A stretch of 64,000 nucleotides of DNA from Bacillota bacterium (GTDB lineage: Bacteria > Bacillota > Clostridia > Christensenellales > CAG-138): contig JAEWCL010000021.1 of the NCBI GenBank assembly GCA_023390655.1, forward strand, positions 62,001 to 126,000, written 5' to 3'. Below, piece after piece: positions 41,929 through 50,381 of the stretch (its first letter is position 1; each line of letters starts with the position of its first letter). The notes under the pieces were generated by a model. The model was not told the origin of the DNA and did no database searches. It saw only the letters and a program-made list of their open reading frames with translations. The position numbers and the translations under genes are program-made.

Positions 41929-43032
41929 ATGGCGTCCAAGGTTTATTTTTCGGATCTTCGGGTCCCGGCAGGAAAAAGCCTGCTTGTAAAATTGAAGGAA
42001 CTGCTGCTTGCGGCGGGCATGGGGGAAATTGATTTTGCGCACAAATACGCCGCCATCAAAATCCACTTTGGCGAGCCGGGCAATGTGTCGTACATCCGTC
42101 CCAATTATGCGAAGGTTGTTGCGGATCTCGTGACGGAGCTTGGCGGCAGGCCGTTTTTGACGGACTGCAACACGCTCTATGTGGGCCGCCGGAAGAACGC
42201 GCTCGACCATATCTCCTCCGCGTATGAAAACGGCTTTTCCCCGTTTTCCACCGGCTGCCATGTGCTCATTGGCGACGGGTTGAAGGGGACGGACGAGGTG
42301 CGCCTGCCGATTCCCGGCGGCGAGCTGTTGGAGGAAGCGCGTATCGGCCGCGCCATCATGGACGCGGATGTGTTCATCTCGCTCAGCCATTTCAAGGGGC
42401 ACGAGTGTACCGGGTTTGGCGGCGCGCTCAAGAACATCGGTATGGGCTGCGGCTCACGTGCGGGGAAAATGGCCATGCACTCGAGCGGCAAGGCGGCGGC
42501 GGATCCGGACGTATGCATCAACTGCGGCATCTGTGCTACCGTTTGCGCGCATGACGCGCAGGCATTTGACACCGGCGTATGTATCATAGACCCCGAAAAA
42601 TGCGTGGGCTGCGGCATGTGCCTTGGCGTATGTCCCGTGGACGCCATCTATGCGCCGGAGGATTCGGCAAACGATCTGCTCAACAAGAAGATTGCGGAAT
42701 ACACAAAGGCGGTGCTTTATAACAGGCCCAACTTCCACATCAACCTCGTGATGAACGTCTCCCCCTTCTGCGACTGCCATGAATATAACGATGCGCCCAT
42801 CGTGCCGGACCTTGGGATGTTTGCCTCGTTCGATCCCGTGGCGCTCGATATCGCGTGCGCGGATGCGGTGAACGCGCAGAAGCCGGTAGTAAACAGCTTC
42901 CTTGGCGAAGCCGCGCATACGCATGGAGATCACTTTACGGATATGTTCCCGGACACCTCCTGGCGCATCGGCTTGGAGCATGCAGAGATGCTCGGCGTCG
43001 GCACAATGGACTATACGCTTGTGAAAATATAA
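41929..43032 (+). CDS. DUF362 domain protein with two 4Fe-4S clusters
   Basis: The 367-residue protein joins a DUF362 domain (about 35-180, IKIHFGEPGNVSYIRP and SLSHFKGHECTGFGGALKNIGMG) to a ferredoxin-type insert. Ligands are Cys196, 199, 202, 206 and Cys225, 228, 231, 235 (CINCGICATVC and CVGCGMCLGVCPVDA). After it the DUF362 C-terminal part resumes. It probably handles electrons in the cytoplasm; the partner is unknown. GGGGAGG precedes the ATG. It is monocistronic, ended by the hairpin at 43047. Confidence 0.92.
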   Translation: MASKVYFSDLRVPAGKSLLVKLKELLLAAGMGEIDFAHKYAAIKIHFGEPGNVSYIRPNYAKVVADLVTELGGRPFLTDCNTLYVGRRKNALDHISSAYENGFSPFSTGCHVLIGDGLKGTDEVRLPIPGGELLEEARIGRAIMDADVFISLSHFKGHECTGFGGALKNIGMGCGSRAGKMAMHSSGKAAADPDVCINCGICATVCAHDAQAFDTGVCIIDPEKCVGCGMCLGVCPVDAIYAPEDSANDLLNKKIAEYTKAVLYNRPNFHINLVMNVSPFCDCHEYNDAPIVPDLGMFASFDPVALDIACADAVNAQKPVVNSFLGEAAHTHGDHFTDMFPDTSWRIGLEHAEMLGVGTMDYTLVKI

Positions 43033-43046
43033 GATTTCAACGCAAA

Positions 43047-43075
43047 CAAAAGGAGGGTAGACACCCTCCTTTTTG
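43047..43075 (+). terminator. Terminator of the DUF362 gene
   Basis: AAAAGGAGGGT and ACCCTCCTTTTT form an 11-bp stem with loop AGAC. Confidence 0.85.
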
Positions 43076-43084
43076 CATGATCAA

Positions 43085-43568
43085 AGATGGATTTTAAGGT
43101 ATCGCCACTTGCAGCGGCGCGTCCTCGGCGGGAGACGCCGTGGGACACTAGGCCTGCGGGCCGTCGCGACCGATTATTTTATTTAATAGCGGGAGGGCTC
43201 ACAGTTCTCAATGGTCGTATTGCGTCGCGGCAAAGTCACTCCTAATACTCTCTTGCTCACTGGGACTCCGCCTCGCTGTTTCCGCCACAGGCGACGTTCG
43301 GCTTTGTCCTCCCCGCGCCCCCTGTCAGCCGATGCAAGCAAACAATCAATTGACGCTGCTGGCATTTTCTGCTTGGAGGGGCGGCAGTTTACTATGCTCT
43401 ATAAAAAGCGGGGCGCTTCGCCGCCCCGCCAACCAAAGCAACTTAGAAAACGATTCTTTCAATCTGTCCCATCTGGCGACATGTGCGTCAGATGGGACAC
43501 CTTGCGTGCCGGGTTGCTGCGTCAGGCCGGCACGGAAAACTTCGCAAAAGTGACGCAGTCACTTTTGC
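43085..43568 (+). repeat. Repeat stack in a 490-bp gene-free gap
   Basis: No supportable gene lies here. The gap is a chain of repeats: 43085-43160 GC-rich hairpins; 43174-43199 shared with 19263-19288; 43196-43315 shared with 31788-31908 (inverted); 43404-43568 shared with 22613-22790 (inverted), including a GCGGGGCG / CGCCCCGC hairpin, the GTCCCATCTG core at 43466-43498, GTGCCGG / CCGGCAC and GCAAAAGTGAC / GTCACTTTTGC at 43544-43568. The last hairpin may end deoD transcription. Confidence 0.7.
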
Positions 43569-43575
43569 GGCATTG

Positions 43576-44289
43576 TTACGCGATGGCCAGCGCGATATGC
43601 ATCATGTCGAGGAAGGTGTTCTGCCGCTCCTCCGCCGTGCACTCTTCGCCGCTGAACGGCAGGTCTGAAATGGTGCACATGCATAGCGCGTTCTTGCCCG
43701 TGCGCGCGGCGTTGCAATAAAGCGCCGCCGCTTCCATTTCCACAGCCAGCACGCCCATCTTGCGCCAGTCGCTCAATGCGTTGGGATTGTCGTCATAGAA
43801 CGTATCGGAGGAGAGGATGGAGCCCACCATCATGCGGGAACCGCGGCGCTCACCTTCTTCCACGGCGGCTTTTACGAGGGCGTAGCTTGCCGTAGGCGCA
43901 AAGGTGCCGGGGAGGTTGTACTGCGAGGCGAAATTCGAGTTGGTGCACGCGGAAAGGCCGACGACGATATCCCTGAGCCGCAGGCTCGGGTGGATACCGC
44001 CCGCGGAGCCGATGCGGATGATGTTTTCCACATCGAACTTATGGTACAACTCGTAGGAATAAATGCCGATGGAAGGCATGCCCATGCCGCTTGCCATGAC
44101 GGAAACGCGCTTGCCTTCATAGGTGCCGGTATAGCCTTGGATGCCGCGGATGTTGTTGAACAGCTTCGCGTCCTTGAGCAAGGTCTCCGCAATGAATTTT
44201 GCGCGCAACGGATCGCCGGGCATCAGCACGGTTTTTGCAATGTCCTCCTTGGCGCAGGCAATATGCGGGGTCTTTATAATATCGCTCAT
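43576..44289 (-). CDS. deoD: Purine nucleoside phosphorylase, DeoD type
   Basis: The 237-residue enzyme splits purine (deoxy)nucleosides with phosphate. It has TPHIACAKEDIAKTVLMPGDPLRAKFIA at the start, the phosphate-binding RIGSAGG, EMEAAALY for substrate binding and the catalytic Asp in TISDLPFSG. This is the small hexameric (E. coli) type. GGGAGG precedes the ATG. Its product deoxyribose 1-phosphate can feed DeoC after isomerisation; deoB is not in the window. Confidence 0.96.
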   Translation of the reverse strand: MSDIIKTPHIACAKEDIAKTVLMPGDPLRAKFIAETLLKDAKLFNNIRGIQGYTGTYEGKRVSVMASGMGMPSIGIYSYELYHKFDVENIIRIGSAGGIHPSLRLRDIVVGLSACTNSNFASQYNLPGTFAPTASYALVKAAVEEGERRGSRMMVGSILSSDTFYDDNPNALSDWRKMGVLAVEMEAAALYCNAARTGKNALCMCTISDLPFSGEECTAEERQNTFLDMMHIALAIA

Positions 44290-44427
44290 GGATCAGATCC
44301 TCCCAAGATTTTTCTTTTAGTATAACACAAATCCTGCCGGGATAGGACAGGAGCCGGGCCTTGTCTGCATAACCCGGGCGGCGGCGGCATATCTTGCTCC
44401 AACCTATATGCTGCGGGAGGAAACGAC

Positions 44428-44934
44428 ATGGCATTGATTACCGTCCCCTATGACCGGGAAAAGGCCGTGCGGTATGCGCGGCTGTGGGCAATGGGCCGCA
44501 ACCCGGCGTACTATGATTTTACCGGGCTGGGCGGAGACTGTACGAATTTTGCCTCACAGAGCGTGTACGCGGGTGCGGGCCAGATGAACTTCAAGCCTGT
44601 GCTCGGCTGGTATTACCGCAGCGCGCAGGACCGTTCCCCGAGCTGGACGGGCGTGGAGTATTTTTATAATTTTATGGTCAACAACCGGGCGGAAGGCCCG
44701 TTCATGCGCTTGGTGCCGCTGGAAGAGCTGCAGCCCGGGGATGTGGTGCAAATCAAATTTGAAGGGCCGCATTTTGCGCACAATCCGGTGGTATTATCCG
44801 TGGGTTCCCCGCCCACGCCGGAAAATATCCTGATTGCCGCGCATACGATCGATTCCGTTGACCGCCCCCTCTCTACGTATACGTATACCGCGCTGCGCCC
44901 GCTGCATGTGCTGGGCGTGCGCAAATGGGGATAA
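44428..44934 (+). CDS. Papain-like putative amidase domain protein (Amidase_6)
   Basis: The 168-residue protein fits the putative amidase domain found in Bacillota: YDREKAVRYARLW, GDCTNFASQSVYAGAG with Cys38 as nucleophile, LQPGDVVQI and AHNPVVLSV with His118 as base. It has no signal peptide, so it is a bare catalytic domain, unlike the many secreted members with long N-termini. The substrate is unknown. GGGAGG precedes the ATG. Confidence 0.85.
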   Translation: MALITVPYDREKAVRYARLWAMGRNPAYYDFTGLGGDCTNFASQSVYAGAGQMNFKPVLGWYYRSAQDRSPSWTGVEYFYNFMVNNRAEGPFMRLVPLEELQPGDVVQIKFEGPHFAHNPVVLSVGSPPTPENILIAAHTIDSVDRPLSTYTYTALRPLHVLGVRKWG

Positions 44935-45063
44935 AGCGGGGCGGCAATTGTATATGAGCAATTACTCATAGTTATGCGTTTTTAAATATTGATAAAATAC
45001 GCGTCCGTTTTTCACGGAGAACGTGTGCGGAGTCTCGAAAAGCGCCTCAAAATGGCGCGTTTC

Positions 45064-45092
45064 TTGCGTTTTGGACTGGATGATGCTATACT
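45064..45092 (+). promoter_or_regulatory. Promoter of the ligase-ACP-synthase fusion gene
   Basis: TTGCGT at 45064-45069, exactly 17 bp, then TATACT at 45087-45092. An imperfect hairpin (GAAAAGCGCC / GGCGCGTTTC, 45038-45064) lies just upstream. The leader is about 80 nt. Confidence 0.68.
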
Positions 45093-45178
45093 TCCATATA
45101 TATTCGTATCGCATGCTCTCTTTTTTTTTGTGCATGCACGGCATTATAACGCATATTTATTCATTTGGAGGAATAATC

Positions 45179-48100
45179 ATGCATTCGATTGGGGAAACCA
45201 CACACCAACTCAGGGCGGGGACGCACACGCTGGAGGCGATCTACAACACCATCGTCTCACATGGGGATGCGCCAAGCGCGCAGTACGACAAAAACGGGGA
45301 AATCCGCTACATCACATTCAGCGAGTATGACAGGCGTGTGCGCCACGCGGCGGCAGGGCTGCAAAAGGTTTTGGGAGTGCCGGAAAAACCGCAGTATATC
45401 GGCATCCGGATGGACAATTCACCGGATTATATGACGGTATTCTGGGGCGCTATCATGGCGGGCTACCAGCCGGTGCTCATCGACTTCCGCGCGGACGCCA
45501 AGCAGACGGAGCATATTGTTGTGCAGACGCAGGCGGTCGCCGTGATCGCGCTGGACCAGGTCGCTTTGCCTGCGGGCGTGCATCTTCTTGATCCCGCGCC
45601 GCTGCTGCAGGATTGCGACGGGCAGGTGCGCGGCGGGTTTGCAAACCGCGTCGCCATGTGCACCTCCGGCACCACGGCTTCTTCCAAGGTGTATGTATAC
45701 GATGGCCAGGCGCTCACCGTGCAGCTTTTAGACTTCTTAGCGCTTGCGCGGACGTCGCCCACGTTTTTGAACGATAAGCCGCACAGGGTGCTTGCGTTCC
45801 TCCCCTTCCACCACATCTTCGGCTTTATGACGATGATGATGGCATACACGGTGTTCGGCAAGACCATCGTGTTCCCCAAGGACCGCACCAGCAAATCCGT
45901 ACAGGAGGCGTGCAGGCTCCACCAGATCACGCACCTGTTCAATGTGCCGCTCTTCTGGAACTCCGTTGCGCAGAAGCTTTCCCGCGCGGCGCGGCAAAAG
46001 GGGGAGGACAAGGAGCGCAAGCTTCATAAGCTGGTGGAGGGTTCCATCAAACGCCAGCGCGTGTTCGGCAAGGCCGGGCGCAAGTATTACGCGAACCTGA
46101 CCTACGGCATCCGCAAAAACCTGTTGGGCACGCATTTGAGCTGCGGCATCAGCGGCGGTGGGCGCATCCTGCCCGATACGCTCAAGCTGTTGAACGGCAT
46201 CAGCTGCCCGCTCGTCAACGGCTTTGGCATGACGGAGGTGGGCATCACCTCGGTGCAGGTGTTCGACAGCATTGACGATCAGCTTTCCGGCTGTGTCGGC
46301 AGGCCCATGCAGAGCGTCAAAATCAAAGTGAAGCCGCGCGAAGGGGATAAACCCTCTGTGGGCGAGCTGTTCATCAAATCCGCCGCCATGCACATCGGCC
46401 GCATGGTAAACGGCGAGCTTGTTCCCGCCGAGTTGGATGAAGAAGGCTATTTCGGCACCGGCGATATCGCCCGGTTTGAGCTTGGCAAGCTCTGGATCGA
46501 GGGCCGCTTAAAGGACGTCATCATCAACGAGAGCGGCGAAAACGTGTACCCGGATGAACTTGAGGATGCGTTTGCCGATATCGAAGAAATCCAGCAGGTC
46601 TGCGCGTTCGGCGCGGATTTCGGCGGCCCGTATGAGGACATCACGCTTGTGGTGTACGCGGAAAACGTCCAGCGGGACCGCGCGCGCATGGATGCGCTCA
46701 TTAACGCCCTTTCCGTGCGCAACGCGCAGCTGCCTATCTATAAGCGGGTGCGCCGCTGCTTCTTCTCGCTTGCGGCACTGCCGCTGACGGCTTCGTTAAA
46801 GGTCAAGCGCGTGCGCGTGAAGGAAGATTTGGCCGCGGGCCGGTTTGACGCCATTGAGGTGGACCTTGCAAAGCGCCGCGTGTGCGGCAGCATCTCCGTC
46901 GCCGGGTCCGAAGCGGAGGTGGAAAAGAGCGAGGCGTACCTTGCTATCCTCAACAAGATCAAGGAGTTCTTCGCCGAAGAGCTTTGCTTAAACGTCGAGG
47001 ACATTACCGACCGCGCCCACTTCGTATACGATCTGGGCGGGGACAGTCTGGCGTCCCTCGGCGTGTTTACCAAGATCGAGGAGCACTTTAAAATCCTCAT
47101 TACGGACGATGAATACACAAGCTGCACCTGTGCCGAGGACGCGGCGCTGCTGCTTCTCTCAAAGCAGCAGGGCGGCAAGCTTGGCGGCAAGAAGCGAATT
47201 GCCACATTTGAGGAAACGCCGGAATGGCAGGCGCTCGAAGCCCGCCTGAAAGAAACCGAGGCAATGGGCAACCCCTACTTTGTGGCGCACGATTCGCCGC
47301 TGCGGGATACCTCGCTCATAGATGGCAAAGAGGTCATCAACTACGGCTCCTACAACTATGTCTGCCTGTCCGGCCATCCGCGCACAGTGAAGGCCGCGCA
47401 GGATGCGGCGGAGAAATACGGCACTTCCGCCAGCGGCAGCCGCCTGTTGGCGGGTGAAAAGACGCTGCACCAGGAACTGGAAAAAGCCATTGCGGAATGG
47501 AAGCACACCGAGGCCGCACTGGTGCTGGTGGGCGGCCACAGCACAAACGTGACCTTTGTGGGCAACTTCTGCAACGAGCGGGATCTCATTCTCTACGACG
47601 CGCTCTCCCACAACTCCATCGTGCAGGGCTGCCAGCTTTCCACCGCCCACACCAAGGGCTTCCCGCATAACGATTATGTGGCGCTGGAAAACATCCTGCG
47701 CGCCAACCGCGATTCGTATGAAAAGGTGCTCATCGTCGTCGAGGGCGCATACTCCATGGACGGCGATATCGCGCCCGTGCCGGAATTCGTGCGCATCAAG
47801 AAGGAGTACGGCTGCTTCCTGATGGTGGATGAAGCGCATTCCTCCTGCGTCATCGGCGCGCACGGCGGCGGCGTGGACGAATACTTCAACCTCGCGCCCG
47901 ACGATATCGATATCAAGATGGGTACGCTAAGTAAGGGCCTTGGCACCTGCGGCGGTTACCTTGCGGGCAAGCGCTCCCTTATCGAATACCAGCGTTACAA
48001 TGTGCCGGGTTTTGTGTTCTCCGTCGGCCTCTCCCCTGTGCTGACCGCCGCCACGCTTGAGGGCATCCGTATTTTGCAGGAGGACAATGCTTTGGTCACA

Positions 48101-48427
48101 AGCCTGCAGCAAAACATTCAGGACTTTATGGAGGTCGCCCATTCCTACGGGTTTGATACCTGCCTTGCGGGCGAAACGGCCATCGCGCCCATCCTCATCG
48201 GCGGGGATATGGACGCGTTTGCGCTCTCTGCGGAGCTGTTAAAGGAAGGCGTGTTTGTGCCCCCCGCCGTCTATCCCGCCGTACCCAAGGGGCAGGCGCG
48301 CCTTCGGTTCTGCCTGACCAGCGCCCATAAGCGGGAGCAGGCGGAGTACGCGCTGCAAACGCTTGACCGGCTCATCAAAGAGCACGGCTTCCGCGTGCCG
48401 CGCAAGGCGTATCAGGGGAAGGATTGA
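45179..48427 (+). CDS. AMP-ligase / acyl carrier protein / alpha-oxoamine synthase fusion
   Basis: The 1082-residue protein has three parts. Residues 1-540 are an adenylate-forming ligase: TSGTT at 162-166, NGFGMTEVG, TGD at 427-429, GRLKDVIINESGENVYPDE and a C-terminal LTASLKVKR lysine. Residues about 575-660 are an acyl carrier domain with DLGGDSLASL, Ser623 for phosphopantetheine. Residues about 690-1065 are a PLP-dependent alpha-oxoamine synthase: GTSASGSRLLAGE, DALSHNSI, VDEAHSS (as in serine palmitoyltransferase rather than Kbl or BioF) and GTLSKGLG with PLP Lys919. I infer that it activates an acid, loads it on its own carrier and condenses it with an amino acid to an alpha-aminoketone. 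GGAGG precedes the ATG at 45179. Confidence 0.88.
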   Translation: MHSIGETTHQLRAGTHTLEAIYNTIVSHGDAPSAQYDKNGEIRYITFSEYDRRVRHAAAGLQKVLGVPEKPQYIGIRMDNSPDYMTVFWGAIMAGYQPVLIDFRADAKQTEHIVVQTQAVAVIALDQVALPAGVHLLDPAPLLQDCDGQVRGGFANRVAMCTSGTTASSKVYVYDGQALTVQLLDFLALARTSPTFLNDKPHRVLAFLPFHHIFGFMTMMMAYTVFGKTIVFPKDRTSKSVQEACRLHQITHLFNVPLFWNSVAQKLSRAARQKGEDKERKLHKLVEGSIKRQRVFGKAGRKYYANLTYGIRKNLLGTHLSCGISGGGRILPDTLKLLNGISCPLVNGFGMTEVGITSVQVFDSIDDQLSGCVGRPMQSVKIKVKPREGDKPSVGELFIKSAAMHIGRMVNGELVPAELDEEGYFGTGDIARFELGKLWIEGRLKDVIINESGENVYPDELEDAFADIEEIQQVCAFGADFGGPYEDITLVVYAENVQRDRARMDALINALSVRNAQLPIYKRVRRCFFSLAALPLTASLKVKRVRVKEDLAAGRFDAIEVDLAKRRVCGSISVAGSEAEVEKSEAYLAILNKIKEFFAEELCLNVEDITDRAHFVYDLGGDSLASLGVFTKIEEHFKILITDDEYTSCTCAEDAALLLLSKQQGGKLGGKKRIATFEETPEWQALEARLKETEAMGNPYFVAHDSPLRDTSLIDGKEVINYGSYNYVCLSGHPRTVKAAQDAAEKYGTSASGSRLLAGEKTLHQELEKAIAEWKHTEAALVLVGGHSTNVTFVGNFCNERDLILYDALSHNSIVQGCQLSTAHTKGFPHNDYVALENILRANRDSYEKVLIVVEGAYSMDGDIAPVPEFVRIKKEYGCFLMVDEAHSSCVIGAHGGGVDEYFNLAPDDIDIKMGTLSKGLGTCGGYLAGKRSLIEYQRYNVPGFVFSVGLSPVLTAATLEGIRILQEDNALVTSLQQNIQDFMEVAHSYGFDTCLAGETAIAPILIGGDMDAFALSAELLKEGVFVPPAVYPAVPKGQARLRFCLTSAHKREQAEYALQTLDRLIKEHGFRVPRKAYQGKD

Positions 48428-48429
48428 TT

Positions 48430-48486
48430 TCAGGGGTTTACCCCCTGACCCCACCCAAGGGACACGTCCCTTGGGAATCCCTTTTT
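48430..48486 (+). repeat. Two-hairpin intergenic element, copy G
   Basis: CAGGGG / CCCCTG, ACCCCACC, CAAGGGACACGTCCCTTG, GGAATCCC and a T-run. This copy ends in five T and could terminate the fusion gene transcript. Confidence 0.65.
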
Positions 48487-48563
48487 GGTTTCGGCAAGCT
48501 TTTAACAACGCTTCTCACAGCACAGCAAACAAAAACCGTGGTATAGTGGTACCATCGGAAATC

Positions 48564-48610
48564 CGGAGCGGCGCATGGGGCATTCCCCCATCCCCCGCTC
48601 CGTTTTGTTT
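48564..48610 (+). terminator. Terminator-like hairpin just before the papain-like gene
   Basis: CGGAGCGG and CCGCTCCG with an inner ATGGG / CCCAT stem, followed by TTTTGTTTT. It lies 29 bp before the start codon, so it could be an upstream terminator or an attenuator. Confidence 0.55.
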
Positions 48611-48638
48611 TGCCGAAATAAGCAAAAGGAGAAGCGCG

Positions 48639-50234
48639 ATGGCAAAGAACATGGACCCCACAATGGAGGATATGCGCCGGGAACAGGCGAGCCTGCGGGC
48701 GGCATGGGAGAAGAACGGGCAAAAGCAGCTTAACGCGATTACGGTTGCGTTGGCGGAGAAGGAGAATCAAACGCCGATACCCGTTACGATGGCGGGGCTT
48801 CGGCAGCTGGACCGCATGGCTTCCGATATGGGGATGGGCGGATTAAAGCCTGTGCAAAAGGGCGCGGCGGGGATGCAGACGGCAAGGCAGGTGCCTGTGG
48901 GGATGCAGAGCGGGAGGAACCCGTATGCTTCTCCTATGCCAAGGGCTGATGCCTTGGGGCAATCGACGCCGCAGCACGGCGTGCGTCCGGGAGAGGATAA
49001 ACATTCCGCTCCGGCAGTCTCCCGGAAAGCGAGTTCTTATATCCAACCCAATTCTCCATTGCAATCCTCGCCGCAGTACGGCCCGTACGTGGAGATAGGC
49101 CGGGGACTATCTGCCGATTTATATATGACATATAACACTGCGAAAAGGGATTTGGGGGGAAATCAACCAGGATTGAAGGAATTAAAATCGGATTTACCAA
49201 AGCCAAATCCAACTCTAACGGCACTAAAAAACGAACAGGAAAGCCTCCAGCAGGAACTTATAGAACTAGAGCGCGAATCCAGGGAAATTGTATTACAGGG
49301 TCAACTAGGGTTTGGGATGGATGCGGAAGCATTTCGCGGGAATTATTCGAAGCAACAGGATATCCGTGAGAAGCTTCGCGATTTTGAGCAACGTATCAAA
49401 GAGAAAAAACTGGAGGATATAAAAACGGGAGAAACCAAGTATCCGTTCTACTCGGCAGAGATTAGCGCGACGGATCCGGATCGGGAAATAAAATCCCAGG
49501 CAAAATGGGTTTCGGATCAATATAAAGAAATATGGTATGATCTTTTGCCGGGAGGTGGTTTAAGCGCTTATAACGCGCTTTATCCATATATTTATCGATT
49601 TTCAGTTGGGATGGAGTTAGGTAATACAATAGCTTTACGCCCTAAACGTCCTGAACCAGACAAAGACCCGGATAAAAAAGCATTGAATGGAGAAGGCGAA
49701 GGCAAAAGACCGGATGGTTTTAATGGTGATGGATACATAGTCAACCAAGCTTTATTAAATTCCAAATATGGCATAGGTACATCCGCTGCAAACGGATGTG
49801 GATGGATTTCTGCCTATAATGTGCTTAACGCATTGGGTGAGAAGAACGAGCCCTATGACATTATGCGGGAAATGGAAAGCGGAGCGCTTATGGGTGGCGA
49901 AAAGGGCACTGATCCGCTGTATCTGGTCCGCTATTTTAGGCGTAAAGGATATGATGCGAATATCTATTTTACAAAAGAAGATGTGGAACGGGAAGTGCAA
50001 CAATCGGATGCCAGCATTTATGTATACGGCTATTTGAGCTCTGGAATTACAACTGAAGAGGAAACTGTTCCGGCAAATATAGGCGCGCATTTTATTGCGG
50101 GATATCCTGTGAGCGTTAATTCCGGGCAGATGAGATTCTTTAACGATAGTGTACCAGTTTCCGAAGGCCCTCTCGAAGAATATTACCATAGCTACGACAT
50201 TTTCCGGTTTGCTATCTGTATAAACAAGCCTTAG
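48639..50234 (+). CDS. Papain-like (C39-type) protein with long low-complexity N-terminus
   Basis: The 531-residue product has no signal peptide. Residues 1-150 are rich in Met, Gln, Pro and Ser and probably disordered; about 185-270 is likely a coiled coil (NEQESLQQELIELERESREI); the last 150 residues look like a papain fold with Cys387 in NGCGWISAYNVLNALG, His484 in GAHFIAG and Asn502/Asp503 in FFNDS. The spacing fits C39-like peptidases. From about 49.1 kb the DNA is clearly more AT-rich than its neighbours. The start MAKNMDPTMEDM has AAAAGGAG upstream. It could be a secreted effector or a protein-modifying enzyme; the true role is unknown. Confidence 0.7.
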   Translation: MAKNMDPTMEDMRREQASLRAAWEKNGQKQLNAITVALAEKENQTPIPVTMAGLRQLDRMASDMGMGGLKPVQKGAAGMQTARQVPVGMQSGRNPYASPMPRADALGQSTPQHGVRPGEDKHSAPAVSRKASSYIQPNSPLQSSPQYGPYVEIGRGLSADLYMTYNTAKRDLGGNQPGLKELKSDLPKPNPTLTALKNEQESLQQELIELERESREIVLQGQLGFGMDAEAFRGNYSKQQDIREKLRDFEQRIKEKKLEDIKTGETKYPFYSAEISATDPDREIKSQAKWVSDQYKEIWYDLLPGGGLSAYNALYPYIYRFSVGMELGNTIALRPKRPEPDKDPDKKALNGEGEGKRPDGFNGDGYIVNQALLNSKYGIGTSAANGCGWISAYNVLNALGEKNEPYDIMREMESGALMGGEKGTDPLYLVRYFRRKGYDANIYFTKEDVEREVQQSDASIYVYGYLSSGITTEEETVPANIGAHFIAGYPVSVNSGQMRFFNDSVPVSEGPLEEYYHSYDIFRFAICINKP

Positions 50235-50244
50235 ACACCGCTGG

Positions 50245-50269
50245 AGCGGGGCCACACGCCCCGCTTTTT
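50245..50269 (+). terminator. Terminator of the papain-like gene
   Basis: AGCGGGGC and GCCCCGCT with loop CACAC, then five T. Nearly the same hairpin follows the lipoprotein gene at 51827. Confidence 0.85.
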
Positions 50270-50293
50270 CTGCATAGCTTATTCTTATCTCAC

Positions 50294-50322
50294 TTTACGA
50301 ACAAATGTGCTTATGGTACAAT
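50294..50322 (+). promoter_or_regulatory. Promoter of the lipoprotein gene
   Basis: TTTACG at 50294-50299 and TACAAT at 50317-50322 with a 17-bp spacer. Confidence 0.5.
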
Positions 50323-50381
50323 ATGACAAACACAAATCGGACATAGTACCCGGGATGCCGGGGGAGAGCAGGTAAAGGCAT

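Noticed and set aside
43085..43568. CRISPR array
   Set aside because: The repeats are few, differ in length and lack regular spacers; no cas gene is near.
43211..43720. 169-codon frame through the repeat stack into deoD
   Set aside because: It crosses several hairpins and the 3' end of deoD on the other strand; the peptide has no family resemblance.
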